Made by a program: the position numbers and the translations under genes. From assembly GCA_003327425.1 (NCBI GenBank), contig QOQW01000004.1, forward strand, positions 186,001 through 250,000: a DNA stretch of 64,000 nt. The letters run 5' to 3'. Source of the DNA: Candidatus Ozemibacter sibiricus. Its GTDB lineage: Bacteria > Muiribacteriota > Ozemobacteria > Ozemobacterales > Ozemobacteraceae. This document shows positions 1 to 8,465 of the stretch, piece after piece (position 1 is the stretch's first letter; the number at the start of each line of letters is the position of its first letter). The notes below the pieces were generated by a model that made no database searches, was not told the DNA's origin, and saw only the letters and a program-made list of their open reading frames with translations.

Positions 1-2
1 CG

Positions 3-1475
3 GTCTTCTTCTCCGATCTGGTGCTGGGAGAGGTCGATCCCGGCATCTTCCGCGATAAGATCGTCCTGATCGGCCCCAGCGCCGTGGGGTTGTCCGACAT
101 CAAGCTGACCCCCTACGGCGAGATGCCCGGGGTTCTCATCCACGCCAATGTCTTGCAGAACCTCCTCACCGGCAACTTCCTCCGCGAGCCGGCCCCCCGG
201 GTTCAAGCGCTGCTGCTGGTGCTGCTGGGAACGGCGACGTTCGTGTTCCTCGCCGCCCTGCCGCCGCTCGCCGGGGCGGCCTCCACCCTGGGCCTGATCG
301 TCCTCTACAACGGCGCCGCGATCTGGTTGTTCCTGCGGGCATCGATCGTGCTCGAGATGGTGGCGCCGACCCTCCTGATCATCCTCCAGTATCTGGGAGG
401 CAGGTTCTGGCAGCTGGTCCGGCACCTGCGACTGGCCTACCAGTCGCTCGAACGGCGCCGTCAGGAACTCGAGCAATCCAACCTTCGTCTCGATCAACAG
501 GTTCGCCAGCTATGGAATCTCAACGAAGCCAGCCGTCGCTTCGCCTCCACCCTCGATATGGAGCTGCTGAGCCGCGAGGTGCTGACGACCTTCCTCACCA
601 TCTGGGAGGCCGACGATGGCCTCCTCGCCATGGTCGACACCGAGAGCGACGCCTTGACCGCCCTCCAGCAGAGCGGATTTTCCGGAGAAGACGCCAGCCT
701 GTTCCTGTTCGATCCTGCCGTCGCCCCCCTGGTGGGGCGGCTGCTGGAAGAGCGCCGCATCATCAGCGATCCGACCGGGCGCTGGTTCACCAAATACATT
801 CCCCTGCTCATGGGCCCCAAACTCTGGGGAACCGTCCTCCTGCGCGAGCGCAACCCGCAGACCCGCCCTGAAGAACAGGGCGATTTCTGGTCGACCCTGG
901 CGGGGCTCGCCTCGACCGCCCTCGAGAACGCCCGTCTCTACAATCTCGCCACCGTCGATGCCCTGACCCGCCTGTTCGTCCGCCGGTACTTCCAGGTGCA
1001 GATCGACCAGGAATTCAAGCGGGCCCGCCGTTACCACCACCGCCTGGCCCTGCTGATGACCGACATCGACCATTTCAAGCGGTTCAACGACACCTACGGC
1101 CATCAACAGGGCGATATCGTGCTGCGGGAGGTGGCAGGGGCGGTCAAGCGATCGCTGCGGGAGATCGACATCGCCGCCCGCTTCGGTGGCGAGGAATTCG
1201 GGATCGTCCTGCCCGAGACCGACCTCAACGGGGCCCTGATCGTCGGGGAGCGGATCCGCCGCAACGTCGAAACCCTGATGGTTCCCCGCGCCGGCGGTCT
1301 GGGCGATCCGTTGCGGGTCACCATCAGCATCGGCGCGGCCAGCTTCCCCGACCATGCCGTGACCAATCCCGAAGAGCTGGTCAAACTGGCCGACGACGCC
1401 CTCTACCGCGCCAAGCAAGGCGGGCGCAACCGGGTCGAGGTCGCCCCCCGCACCGAGACCAGCCCCGCCGACTGA
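3..1475 (+). CDS. CHASE2-GAF-GGDEF diguanylate cyclase, 5' end missing
   Basis: The frame is open at the left edge, so the true start lies outside the window. The visible part begins inside a CHASE2-type extracytoplasmic sensor (segment KIVLIGPSAVG), followed by about three hydrophobic spans (roughly residues 68-145), a coiled coil (about 145-175), a GAF-like region (about 175-310) and a GGDEF domain to the end. The active-site motif GGEEF lies near residue 395 of the visible part. REID five residues before it fits the RxxD inhibitory site, so the enzyme is probably active and feedback-inhibited. Family role: c-di-GMP synthesis from GTP at the inner membrane in response to a periplasmic cue. 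CHASE2 more often precedes adenylate cyclases or kinases; the GGDEF pairing is directly visible here. An HD-GYP protein at 35954 could be an opposing activity. The next gene converges on this one. Confidence 0.92.
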   Translation, partial: VFFSDLVLGEVDPGIFRDKIVLIGPSAVGLSDIKLTPYGEMPGVLIHANVLQNLLTGNFLREPAPRVQALLLVLLGTATFVFLAALPPLAGAASTLGLIVLYNGAAIWLFLRASIVLEMVAPTLLIILQYLGGRFWQLVRHLRLAYQSLERRRQELEQSNLRLDQQVRQLWNLNEASRRFASTLDMELLSREVLTTFLTIWEADDGLLAMVDTESDALTALQQSGFSGEDASLFLFDPAVAPLVGRLLEERRIISDPTGRWFTKYIPLLMGPKLWGTVLLRERNPQTRPEEQGDFWSTLAGLASTALENARLYNLATVDALTRLFVRRYFQVQIDQEFKRARRYHHRLALLMTDIDHFKRFNDTYGHQQGDIVLREVAGAVKRSLREIDIAARFGGEEFGIVLPETDLNGALIVGERIRRNVETLMVPRAGGLGDPLRVTISIGAASFPDHAVTNPEELVKLADDALYRAKQGGRNRVEVAPRTETSPAD

Positions 1476-1658
1476 CTCCCGCGACCTCGCCGCTCGGCTG
1501 GCCCCGTCCTGGCCCGGCCTTGCCGCGTTCGCCCGACGCGGGGAGGCCGCTGAACCCTGGACGTGCCATGTCGGAGGAGGCGGCCCCTGCGCCCCGCGCG
1601 GGCAGACGGATGAGCCAGTACGGGCCGCGCGACGCGCGACGCGCGCGCCGCTTCCGGC

Positions 1659-2774
1659 TCAGGGCGCGGCCGGATACCCGGCCGGCGCACTCCCCAGGGC
1701 AGCCCGCCCCGGGGTCCCGATGGTGAACAGCCAGCCGTGCTGCGCGGTCACGCCGGTCCGCTGGTCGCGCAGGTAGATGTCGATGAAATGCTGGCCCTCT
1801 TTCAGCTTGCCTTTGACCGTGGCCGTCAAGCGCCGGGTCGCCGGATCGAACCCGAACGCCAGTCCGCCCCCGGTGATCTTGGCGTTGAGGACATACCGCC
1901 CGGGAGCATAGTCGGCCAGCGCCGGCAGGCGGCAGGTCACGGTGGCCAGGGCGGCCAGCACCTGCCCGGGGCGCGGGTCCCAGTCGGTGACTTCGAGCGG
2001 GCCCATCCCCAGGCGGATCAGGAACTTCTCGCGCGTATCGGTGCGATAGACCACCTGTCGCTTGATCCGGAAGGGGTCGAGACCCGGGTAGCTGGCGCCG
2101 CCATCGACGGTCAGGGCGCCAGCATAGCCGGCCTGCCGGGCGATGGCTTCCGTCTCTTCGGTGTAGATGCCGTACGGCCAGGTGAAGACCCGCACCGGTC
2201 GACCGAGCTTCTCTTCGATGATCTGCTTGGGCCGGATGATCTCCCGTTCGAAGAACGCCTGGCGCGCCCCAGGCACGGTCGGCGCCTTCCAGAGATTGGC
2301 ATGCGTCATCGAGTGGGGCTCGATCGACCACCCGGCGGCCGCCAGCTCGCGGAGCTGCGCCCAGCTCATCCCCCCCTGGGAATCGATAAACTGCGGGTAG
2401 ATGCACGCCACCCCGACGAAGCCGAATTCCTTCATGATCGGAAACGCATGGTCATAAACCGAGCGGTATCCATCATCGAAGGTCAGCAGGACCGGTTTTT
2501 TCAGCGGCTGGAAGCGGCCGGCCAGGATGTCCAGCAATTGCTGGGTCGTGATCGATTCGTAGCCTTGCGCCTTCAGAAGGGCGAGCTGTTCGCGGAAATC
2601 CTCCACCGACAGCTCGAACAGCCCCGTCGCCTTCGGCACGATCTGATGGTAGCAGAGAGCGGCGATGCCGGAAGCGAGGGCAGGCAGGGCGCTCCACCCC
2701 CAGAGAAAGATGATGACCCCGAGGAGGCCGGCTATCCGCCAGCGGTCGGGCCTTCGCGATGCAACACGGAACAT
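1659..2774 (-). CDS. Exported polysaccharide deacetylase (NodB/CE4 family)
   Basis: 371 residues with an N-terminal hydrophobic segment (about 13-35) ending in a signal-peptide-like ALASG. The catalytic domain (about 40-265) carries motif 1 (LTFDDGYRS; the DD pair binds metal and acts as base) and motif 2 (SIEPHSMTHANL, supplying the metal-binding histidines). Known role of the family: removal of N-acetyl groups from extracytoplasmic glycans such as peptidoglycan or exopolysaccharide; the substrate here cannot be told. The C-terminal about 100 residues are a further domain I do not recognise. AGGAG about 11 nt before the ATG supports the start. A strong hairpin plus T-run ends only about 18 nt before the ATG, so readthrough from the hfq side or an unseen promoter must drive it. 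Confidence 0.88.
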   Translation of the reverse strand: MFRVASRRPDRWRIAGLLGVIIFLWGWSALPALASGIAALCYHQIVPKATGLFELSVEDFREQLALLKAQGYESITTQQLLDILAGRFQPLKKPVLLTFDDGYRSVYDHAFPIMKEFGFVGVACIYPQFIDSQGGMSWAQLRELAAAGWSIEPHSMTHANLWKAPTVPGARQAFFEREIIRPKQIIEEKLGRPVRVFTWPYGIYTEETEAIARQAGYAGALTVDGGASYPGLDPFRIKRQVVYRTDTREKFLIRLGMGPLEVTDWDPRPGQVLAALATVTCRLPALADYAPGRYVLNAKITGGGLAFGFDPATRRLTATVKGKLKEGQHFIDIYLRDQRTGVTAQHGWLFTIGTPGRAALGSAPAGYPAAP

Positions 2775-2791
2775 CGAGGTTCAGTCTCCTG

Positions 2792-2821
2792 AAAAAAAAT
2801 GACCGCCGACATTCGGCGGTC
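2792..2821 (-). terminator. Rho-independent terminator or attenuator upstream of the deacetylase
   Basis: A perfect 9-bp stem (GACCGCCGA / TCGGCGGTC, loop CAT, 2801-2821) is followed, reading leftward, by a run of eight T (complement of the A-run at 2792-2799). This is a textbook intrinsic terminator for minus-strand transcription. Its T-run abuts the AGGAG of the deacetylase gene at 1659-2774, so it could act as an attenuator. It also sits four bases past the stop of a possible small gene at 2825. Confidence 0.85.
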
Positions 2822-2824
2822 GAA

Positions 2825-2980
2825 TCAAGGAAAGGAATGATTGAAGACAACTGACGAACAGATCGTGCAGTGCTCGGGCCCTTTAGAGCAAGGACCGTGC
2901 CAGGTCAGCCGGGGGCAATTCTGATCACATTTTGCGCATTCTTTGGCTTCTCGAGCCGTGGATGGCAGGAAAGTCAACAC
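2825..2980 (-). CDS. Possible small cysteine-rich protein
   Basis: A short frame encodes a tail with six cysteines spaced C-x2-C-x3-C-x8-C-x6-C-x2-C (CAKCDQNC ... PC ... CTIC), a pattern typical of small metal-binding or disulfide-rich proteins. Its stop lies four bases before a strong intrinsic terminator, which favours a real gene. The start is uncertain: a GTG at 2980 preceded by AGGGGG gives about 51 residues; ATGs at 3043 or 3076 would give longer forms, the last beginning inside a hairpin. No promoter was seen and I do not recognise a family. The codons look less GC-biased than in neighbouring genes. Confidence 0.35.
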   Translation of the reverse strand: MLTFLPSTAREAKECAKCDQNCPRLTWHGPCSKGPEHCTICSSVVFNHSFP

Positions 2981-3064
2981 CGCGGCCCCCTGGTGCGCAC
3001 GAACTGGGCACCTCCATGCGAAGAAGATCGCCCGACCGCCCATAGCATCGGGCGAAAAGACAAA

Positions 3065-3097
3065 CCCCGGTTCCAATGCAGAAGCTGGAAGCCGGGG
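3065..3097 (-). terminator. Hairpin after hfq, possible terminator
   Basis: An imperfect stem (CCCCGGTTCCA at 3065-3075 against TGGAAGCCGGGG at 3086-3097, one bulged base) lies about 35 nt downstream of the hfq stop. Reading leftward it is followed by TTTGTCTTTT. The T tract is interrupted, so termination may be partial. Confidence 0.45.
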
Positions 3098-3131
3098 TAG
3101 GATGGAGGCGGAGGAAGGGGCGAACCGAGGA

Positions 3132-3365
3132 TCACTCGGCGGCAGTCGCTGCCTTCAGCGAGAAATCATCGGGGAGCTGGATCGTGGAGATGGCGTGCTT
3201 GTAGATCAACTGCTTCTTGCCCTCGGATTCGAGGAGGATGACGAAGGTATCGAAATCCAGGACCGTCCCCTGGATCTGGAAGCCCTTCATCAGGAAGATC
3301 TTGACCGGTTCGGCCTTCCCTTTGAGGACCTGGAGAATGGTGTCCTGGATGTTGATCGCTGGCAT
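3132..3365 (-). CDS. hfq: RNA chaperone Hfq
   Basis: 77 residues, the usual size of a compact Hfq. The Sm1 region (FQIQGTVLDFDTFVILLE) and the diagnostic Sm2 motif YKHAISTI are intact; the N-terminus starts MPAINIQDTIL, like typical Hfq helix 1. The family forms a hexameric ring that binds small RNAs and mRNAs. An upstream in-frame start at 3491 exists, but AGGAGGG just before the ATG at 3365 and the family length fix this start. The Shine-Dalgarno overlaps the end of the TPR gene (10-bp gap), so hfq is probably the tail of the operon starting at 14741. Hfq usually sits with miaA or hflX, so this context is unusual. Confidence 0.95.
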   Translation of the reverse strand: MPAINIQDTILQVLKGKAEPVKIFLMKGFQIQGTVLDFDTFVILLESEGKKQLIYKHAISTIQLPDDFSLKAATAAE

Positions 3366-3375
3366 GACGTCCCTC

Positions 3376-6300
3376 CTATCGTTCCTGTTCGGTCTTGTTC
3401 TGATCGTCCTTCGGTGGGGCCGAAGCCGGTAGACCGGTCTTGTGGTCCCCATCCTGATGAATGGTGCACCGCACCCTGGACTGCTCGTCAAAGAAGAATT
3501 CGCCCCCGGCGGGGCAGGGAGGGATATTGTAATCCATCTGGAACCTCTTGCGCAACTCGTCAGGGGAAAGTTCCTTCAGAATCCGTGGCGAGAGGCGCTG
3601 GAACATCTCGGTCAACCGCCGCCGCGAGTAGGCGCAACGATCCCGGGCCAGGCCAGGCAGGGGAAACAGGGCGAAGCCCTGATGGATCGAGCACTCGAGA
3701 GCTCCGGTCGGCCCATTGACGCTGATCTGGCCTCCCGCGGGACAGATCTTGTCGAGGTCTTCGAGCGGCCCGCCGAAGAACACGCGACGCAGGGCGCAGG
3801 CCCAGGCATCCAATCGACTCTTCAGCAGCAACCGCAGGGGTTGCACCGCCGTCCACCATGCCTGCCACCGCGACGGCAGGCCGCCGTACCCGGCTTCGAG
3901 CTGGATGAGGCCATCTCGGGCCTTGACCTGGATGGAGGGGTTGAAGCCCAGGCGCAGGAGCATCACCTTATAGGCGAACAGATCGCGGGCCAGACTCTGG
4001 AGGAACCCGGGGGTGACGTCCATCCCCGGCACCAGCAGCGAGCTTTCGCGAAATCCTTCGTTCGTCCAGAAGAACCGCGACAGGACGACCTGGAAGGGAG
4101 CCACCGGATTGGGGAGGAACGGGCGAACCAGCCGCGGCAGCGCGTCCAGGCAGGTCGGCCAGTCGAGGAACAGCCCTATCAGGCAATCGGCGGCATACGG
4201 GAAGGTGGCCTCGAGCGCCGCCACATCGATCGCCGGCACCGTCGGCCCGAACCCCATCATCAGATGGCCAGCCTGCTGGATCGCCCAGACCTCGAGCCGC
4301 CCCAGGCGAGCCTGCAGACGACGCCCCTCCGATGCCACCGAGATCGGCACCTCCTCGGCACCCAGCAGCCGGAGCGCATAGCTCACCACCCCGAGGGGAT
4401 CGCGGTTGGCCAGGCCCGGCATCTGCAGGTCGAACCAGGCCGACGCAGCCGGGGCGCCCAGGTCGGGAACGACCAGCGTCAGGGCCAGTTGCTCGAAGCC
4501 AGGGAACGCCAGCAAGTGGGCGGCGATCTGCTCGAACAGGACCGGACCGAGATGCACGGCCAGCCCGGCTTTCACCACCGGCGGCAGCGCGATCGGCATC
4601 GGCGGCTCGGCTTCCTCTTCCCCGCCGCGGGCGACCGCCTCGTCAGCCCCGGCTCCCTCGGTCGGCCGGTCGGCGGGGCGCGCCGTCGGGGCCGCTGTCT
4701 GGCTGCCCACCGCGACCGCGGCCGACGCCGGATCCAATCGGTAGAAATCGAACAGCGGCCGGGCCAGATCGATTTCCCGTCGCTGAATGGCTTCGCAGAG
4801 TTTGGTCAGCCGAATGGCATGCGCATAGAGCCCTTCGCCCTGGTAGACCCCGACGAGGGTCAACAGGATGCGCTTGATCTTGTCGGGATCGACCTGGGCC
4901 CCGAACAGGCGATGGTATTCCTCGAGCGCCCCATACTGGGCTTTGAGGGTGATGGCGAGGTAGAGATCCTGCTCGATGTTGTCGAGCCGCGGATCGACCC
5001 GGTGGGCCTGCTTGATGTAGTCGAGGGCCTGCCCGAACTTGCCCTGTTCGAGGAAGACCTTGCCCAGATGGACCAGGATCTCGCCGACCTCGGGGGTAAG
5101 CTGCAACGCTTTCTGCAGATAGCGCTGGGCTTCATCATAGCGACCTAGCCGGTAATAGACCCAGCCCAGGGTATCGAGGTAGCTGGCATTGGCGGGTTCC
5201 AGCTTGACCGCTTTGGTGGCCATGGCGAGCGCCTTGTCGATGTCCCGATCCAGCTCGGCCAGCAGGTAGGCGAAGTTGTTGAGCGTCTCGGGAGCGTCGG
5301 GCTTGATCTGCAAGGCCTTCTCATAATTGGCGATGGCCAGCTCATACTTCCGGGTCACGTAGTACAAGGTTCCGAGGTGGTAGTAGGGCTCGTAGGCGTC
5401 GGGATTGAGTTCGATCGATTTGCGCAGTTCGGTCTCGGCCTTCTCGTACTGCTGGTTCTTGAAGGCGGCCCAGCCCAGGCTGTCCCGGAAGGAGGCATTG
5501 TCGGGCATGCGGTCGACGGCGCGCTGGCAGAGACTCTGGGCCAGCTCGCGGTGCAGGCCGTACTCGGCGTAGAGGAACCCCAGGTTGTTGAGGGCATGCG
5601 GGTTGTTGGGGAACAGGGTCAAAATCTTCTTGTAGACCGCTTCTTCGAGCCAGAACGGCTCGGGCTTCTTCATCGCCTGATAGCTCTCGTGCAGGCCCAT
5701 GTAGATGCCCAGCAGGGTATTCTGCAGCCGGCCATTGGTCGGCATGAGGGACGCCGCTTTTTCATAGGCGCCAATGGCCAGGTAGAGGCTGTTTTCCTGC
5801 GTGCCCAGCAGCCGCAGCGCCTGCCCGACGACGAAGAAGAAGTGCGCGTCCTGGGCGGGCGCGAGCCCCAGAGCCTTCTTCAGGTCTTCCAGCGGGCGCA
5901 TCGGGCTGAAGAACCCGTTGGGCCGGTGGCGCAGCGCATGGAAGAGCACCCCTTTGACCAGGAAGTATTCCGGCTGCCCCGCCAGGATATCCTCGGCTTT
6001 CAGCAGGAAGTCCTCGAACTCGTGGTCTTTCAGATTCTTGGGATCGGGCTCTTTGTCGGCCGCGAGCAGCAGTCCGCGGATCCAGAGTTCGTTCAACACC
6101 TCCTGGCGGGGGCGCTTGGTCAGATCGCCATTCTTGAAGAGGTCGAGCACGAGCCGACGCAGCGTGGCCGCCTTCTGTTCGTCCGACAGCCGGATCAAGG
6201 CCATCCAGCGCATCAGAGCGGCCAATGGCGCCAGGGTGTTGTTCTCGTTCTCGGACAGATACTTCTTCAGCAAGACGAGGTTGAAATCGGGCGCCTTCTC

Positions 6301-6447
6301 TCGCTCGAGCCGGATTTCCTCGAGCCCGAACAGGGGAAGCCCGAAATCGAGGTCGATCGTCTCGGCCCGCGCGGGAACCGACCAGAGGCATCCCCACGAT
6401 GCCAGCAACACCACCAGCAGACCCACCCAACGCCATCCAGCTTTCAT
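3376..6447 (-). CDS. Exported TPR protein with paired C-x-A-G-G / C-x-I-H motifs
   Basis: 1023 residues. The start at 6447 follows GGAGGGATGAG and gives a signal peptide (about residues 5-28, ending PARAE); longer in-frame starts run into the upstream intergenic DNA and lack such support. Tetratricopeptide repeats fill roughly residues 60-600 and include canonical units (for example NPDAYEPYYHLGTLYY). A Pro/Ala/Glu-rich linker follows, then an unrecognised domain (about 660-890). The C-terminus carries two related modules: CPAGG at 902 with CSIH at 919-922, and CPAGG at 978 with CTIH at 994-997, possible Cys3His-like metal sites resembling tails of some pseudopilin-like proteins. Likely role: extracytoplasmic scaffold partner of the GTPase/vWA/tubulin-like proteins encoded upstream (104-bp gap). 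Function inferred from context only. Confidence 0.85.
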   Translation of the reverse strand: MKAGWRWVGLLVVLLASWGCLWSVPARAETIDLDFGLPLFGLEEIRLEREKAPDFNLVLLKKYLSENENNTLAPLAALMRWMALIRLSDEQKAATLRRLVLDLFKNGDLTKRPRQEVLNELWIRGLLLAADKEPDPKNLKDHEFEDFLLKAEDILAGQPEYFLVKGVLFHALRHRPNGFFSPMRPLEDLKKALGLAPAQDAHFFFVVGQALRLLGTQENSLYLAIGAYEKAASLMPTNGRLQNTLLGIYMGLHESYQAMKKPEPFWLEEAVYKKILTLFPNNPHALNNLGFLYAEYGLHRELAQSLCQRAVDRMPDNASFRDSLGWAAFKNQQYEKAETELRKSIELNPDAYEPYYHLGTLYYVTRKYELAIANYEKALQIKPDAPETLNNFAYLLAELDRDIDKALAMATKAVKLEPANASYLDTLGWVYYRLGRYDEAQRYLQKALQLTPEVGEILVHLGKVFLEQGKFGQALDYIKQAHRVDPRLDNIEQDLYLAITLKAQYGALEEYHRLFGAQVDPDKIKRILLTLVGVYQGEGLYAHAIRLTKLCEAIQRREIDLARPLFDFYRLDPASAAVAVGSQTAAPTARPADRPTEGAGADEAVARGGEEEAEPPMPIALPPVVKAGLAVHLGPVLFEQIAAHLLAFPGFEQLALTLVVPDLGAPAASAWFDLQMPGLANRDPLGVVSYALRLLGAEEVPISVASEGRRLQARLGRLEVWAIQQAGHLMMGFGPTVPAIDVAALEATFPYAADCLIGLFLDWPTCLDALPRLVRPFLPNPVAPFQVVLSRFFWTNEGFRESSLLVPGMDVTPGFLQSLARDLFAYKVMLLRLGFNPSIQVKARDGLIQLEAGYGGLPSRWQAWWTAVQPLRLLLKSRLDAWACALRRVFFGGPLEDLDKICPAGGQISVNGPTGALECSIHQGFALFPLPGLARDRCAYSRRRLTEMFQRLSPRILKELSPDELRKRFQMDYNIPPCPAGGEFFFDEQSRVRCTIHQDGDHKTGLPASAPPKDDQNKTEQER

Positions 6448-6551
6448 CTCATCCCTCCAGACCGGGAAGCCCTGGCGGGGCTCCCTCGACAACCGTTCGC
6501 GATTTCCCCTTGGGGCGACCAAACGCCCCGCCACCATCGTCTCTTTCATGT

Positions 6552-8465
6552 TCATGCCGCCGAGCCACCCGCGGCCGGCGGGAGCGGCGGCGGGATCTTC
6601 CCCACTTCTTCGGCCCAGGCTCGCACCGGCTCGACCATGCCACGTCGCACTTCCTGGACGAACAGATCGGCGATCGTGCGGATGGCCGGCTCGAGCGAGC
6701 CGCCCTTCCGCGGCAGCCAGAAGGTGGCCTGCACGTGGCAGACCACCCACAGGAGCACCGCCCCGCCCAGGAAGATGCCAGCCCCGGGCTCCTGCGCGGC
6801 CAGCAGCGACCAGACGAAATACCGCAGCAGCAGCAGGATGATGACCAGGGGCCCCAGGTTGAGCAGGAAGCCTTCGGCTCCCGAGGTGCGGGGCTCGAAG
6901 ACGAATTCGCTGATCTGCTCCTGGATGCGGCAGCGCACCGCCGGCGCCAGGGCGTCGTCCTGACCCAGCCGCGCCAGCAACGGGCCGCCATCGAGGTCGG
7001 CCCGGTCGGCCCGTTCGGCGAGGGCCCGCCGGAACCGCTGCCGGTGCTCATCGACCACCGGCTGCAGATCGGTCAGCAACCGCTGGGCCATGACTCCCTC
7101 CAGGTCGGAACCGGCCCCCGACAGGAACATCTGGAACCGCCCGGCCAGGGCATCGACCGCCAGCAGCAACCGCACGTACAGCCCGAACGGCCCGCTCAGC
7201 CCTTCGGCCGCGGCCGCTTCGCGCCGGCGCCGGATCTCGGGCGTCAGGCCCCGGAAGGCCTTGCCCATGGCCCGTTCGAGGTCGGCCTGGCACTCCCTGA
7301 CCCGCTCTTCGGCCCAGACGACGAGGCCGGCGGCCAGGTCGCGGGCGGCGGCCAGACGACAGGCGGCGGCCACGTGCTCGGCCGTCTCCCGCCGCATGGC
7401 GGCGATGTTCTCTTCGCTGATGCGCCGCACCAGGGCCTGGTCGAGCCGTTCCCGCAAGAAGGCCTCGAGCGCCGCGAACTGCCCGACCGGCCCGCTGACC
7501 GGGCCGCCGGTCTTCTGCAGGAGGGCATTGCGGGCCGAGACGGTGAACAGCGGCAGGGTCTCGCCGTCGGGGGGGCGCAAGCCCAGAGGAGCGATCTTGG
7601 CCAGCAGATCCCGGCGGATCTTCTCGGAGAAGGGAATGCCTTCATCGATGCGGTTGAACACGAAGACGACCCGCCGGAAGCCCATCTCGCGCCCCAGGAT
7701 CTCGTACAGGATCTGCGAATCGTATTTCTGGGTGGTGACCACGGCCAGGGCGAGGTCGGCCCGCTCCAGCACCTGGCGGAAGACCTCGCGGTGCTCGAGT
7801 TCGATGCCGTCGAGATCGGGGGTATCGACCAGGATGATCCGTTCGAGGGCGGGTTCGGCATGCACCACGACGAGGTCGTCGTCGCGCAGCACCCCGGCCA
7901 GGCGCGTGCGCGCCAGCCCTTCCCGGCGCTGATGGACGAAGACGGCCGGCCGCCTGGTGTAGCAGGCCCGCGCCGAGGCTTCCCCGATCTCGCGGCCGGC
8001 CAGGGCGTTGACCAGGGTGGTCTTGCCGACTTTGGTACCGCCCAGCATGACCACGATCAGACAGTCGGCGATCGCTTTCTCGCGCTGCCGCAGCAGGCCG
8101 AGGCGCCGCTCGACCTCGGCGTCGAGACCGGCGGCCGGCCGCCCCCACAGGCGCCGGGCCTCCCGGACCAGCCGCGCCAGGTCGGCCGCCAGCGACAGCT
8201 CCGACGGCAGTTCGCCGGCCGGTTCGCCAGCCCCGCCCGGTCCCTCGCCTGCCGGGTCGGAGCCCGCTGGGGGAAAGGCCGGCAACCCGTCGGGCGGGCG
8301 GCCCGCTGCGGCCACCCGTGGCACGACCGGCGGCTCCGGCGGCGGCGCGAGGGCTCCCGGCCCTGGCGCTGAGCGGCCTTCCACACCCGAAGGCCCGCCG
8401 GCTCCCGCCCCCGGCTCGCGCCGCAGGACGGCCCCCGCGGCCGTTCGCCCGTTCTCACAGGTCAT
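6552..8465 (-). CDS. Dynamin-like GTPase with C-terminal membrane spans
   Basis: 637 residues. After a Pro/Gly/Ala-rich N-terminus (to about 85) comes a GTPase domain with P-loop GGTKVGKTT (142-150), G3 DTPD (214-217) and G4 NRID (271-274), so nucleotide binding looks intact. A helical region follows, then two hydrophobic segments near residues 555-605, and a conserved-looking amphipathic tail. The ATG at 8465 overlaps the end of the upstream GTPase gene by 11 bp and is preceded by AAGGAGGT, indicating translational coupling. Paired large GTPases with membrane-active C-termini suggest a hetero-oligomer acting at the inner membrane, by analogy with tandem bacterial dynamins. The assignment to the dynamin/Era-like class rests on motifs and architecture only. 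Confidence 0.82.
   Translation of the reverse strand: MTCENGRTAAGAVLRREPGAGAGGPSGVEGRSAPGPGALAPPPEPPVVPRVAAAGRPPDGLPAFPPAGSDPAGEGPGGAGEPAGELPSELSLAADLARLVREARRLWGRPAAGLDAEVERRLGLLRQREKAIADCLIVVMLGGTKVGKTTLVNALAGREIGEASARACYTRRPAVFVHQRREGLARTRLAGVLRDDDLVVVHAEPALERIILVDTPDLDGIELEHREVFRQVLERADLALAVVTTQKYDSQILYEILGREMGFRRVVFVFNRIDEGIPFSEKIRRDLLAKIAPLGLRPPDGETLPLFTVSARNALLQKTGGPVSGPVGQFAALEAFLRERLDQALVRRISEENIAAMRRETAEHVAAACRLAAARDLAAGLVVWAEERVRECQADLERAMGKAFRGLTPEIRRRREAAAAEGLSGPFGLYVRLLLAVDALAGRFQMFLSGAGSDLEGVMAQRLLTDLQPVVDEHRQRFRRALAERADRADLDGGPLLARLGQDDALAPAVRCRIQEQISEFVFEPRTSGAEGFLLNLGPLVIILLLLRYFVWSLLAAQEPGAGIFLGGAVLLWVVCHVQATFWLPRKGGSLEPAIRTIADLFVQEVRRGMVEPVRAWAEEVGKIPPPLPPAAGGSAA

Noticed and set aside
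1476-1658. GC-rich tandem CGCGCGAC-like tract as a possible repeat array
   Set aside because: Only a few imperfect units occur in a convergent intergenic gap; not enough to call a repeat or terminator.
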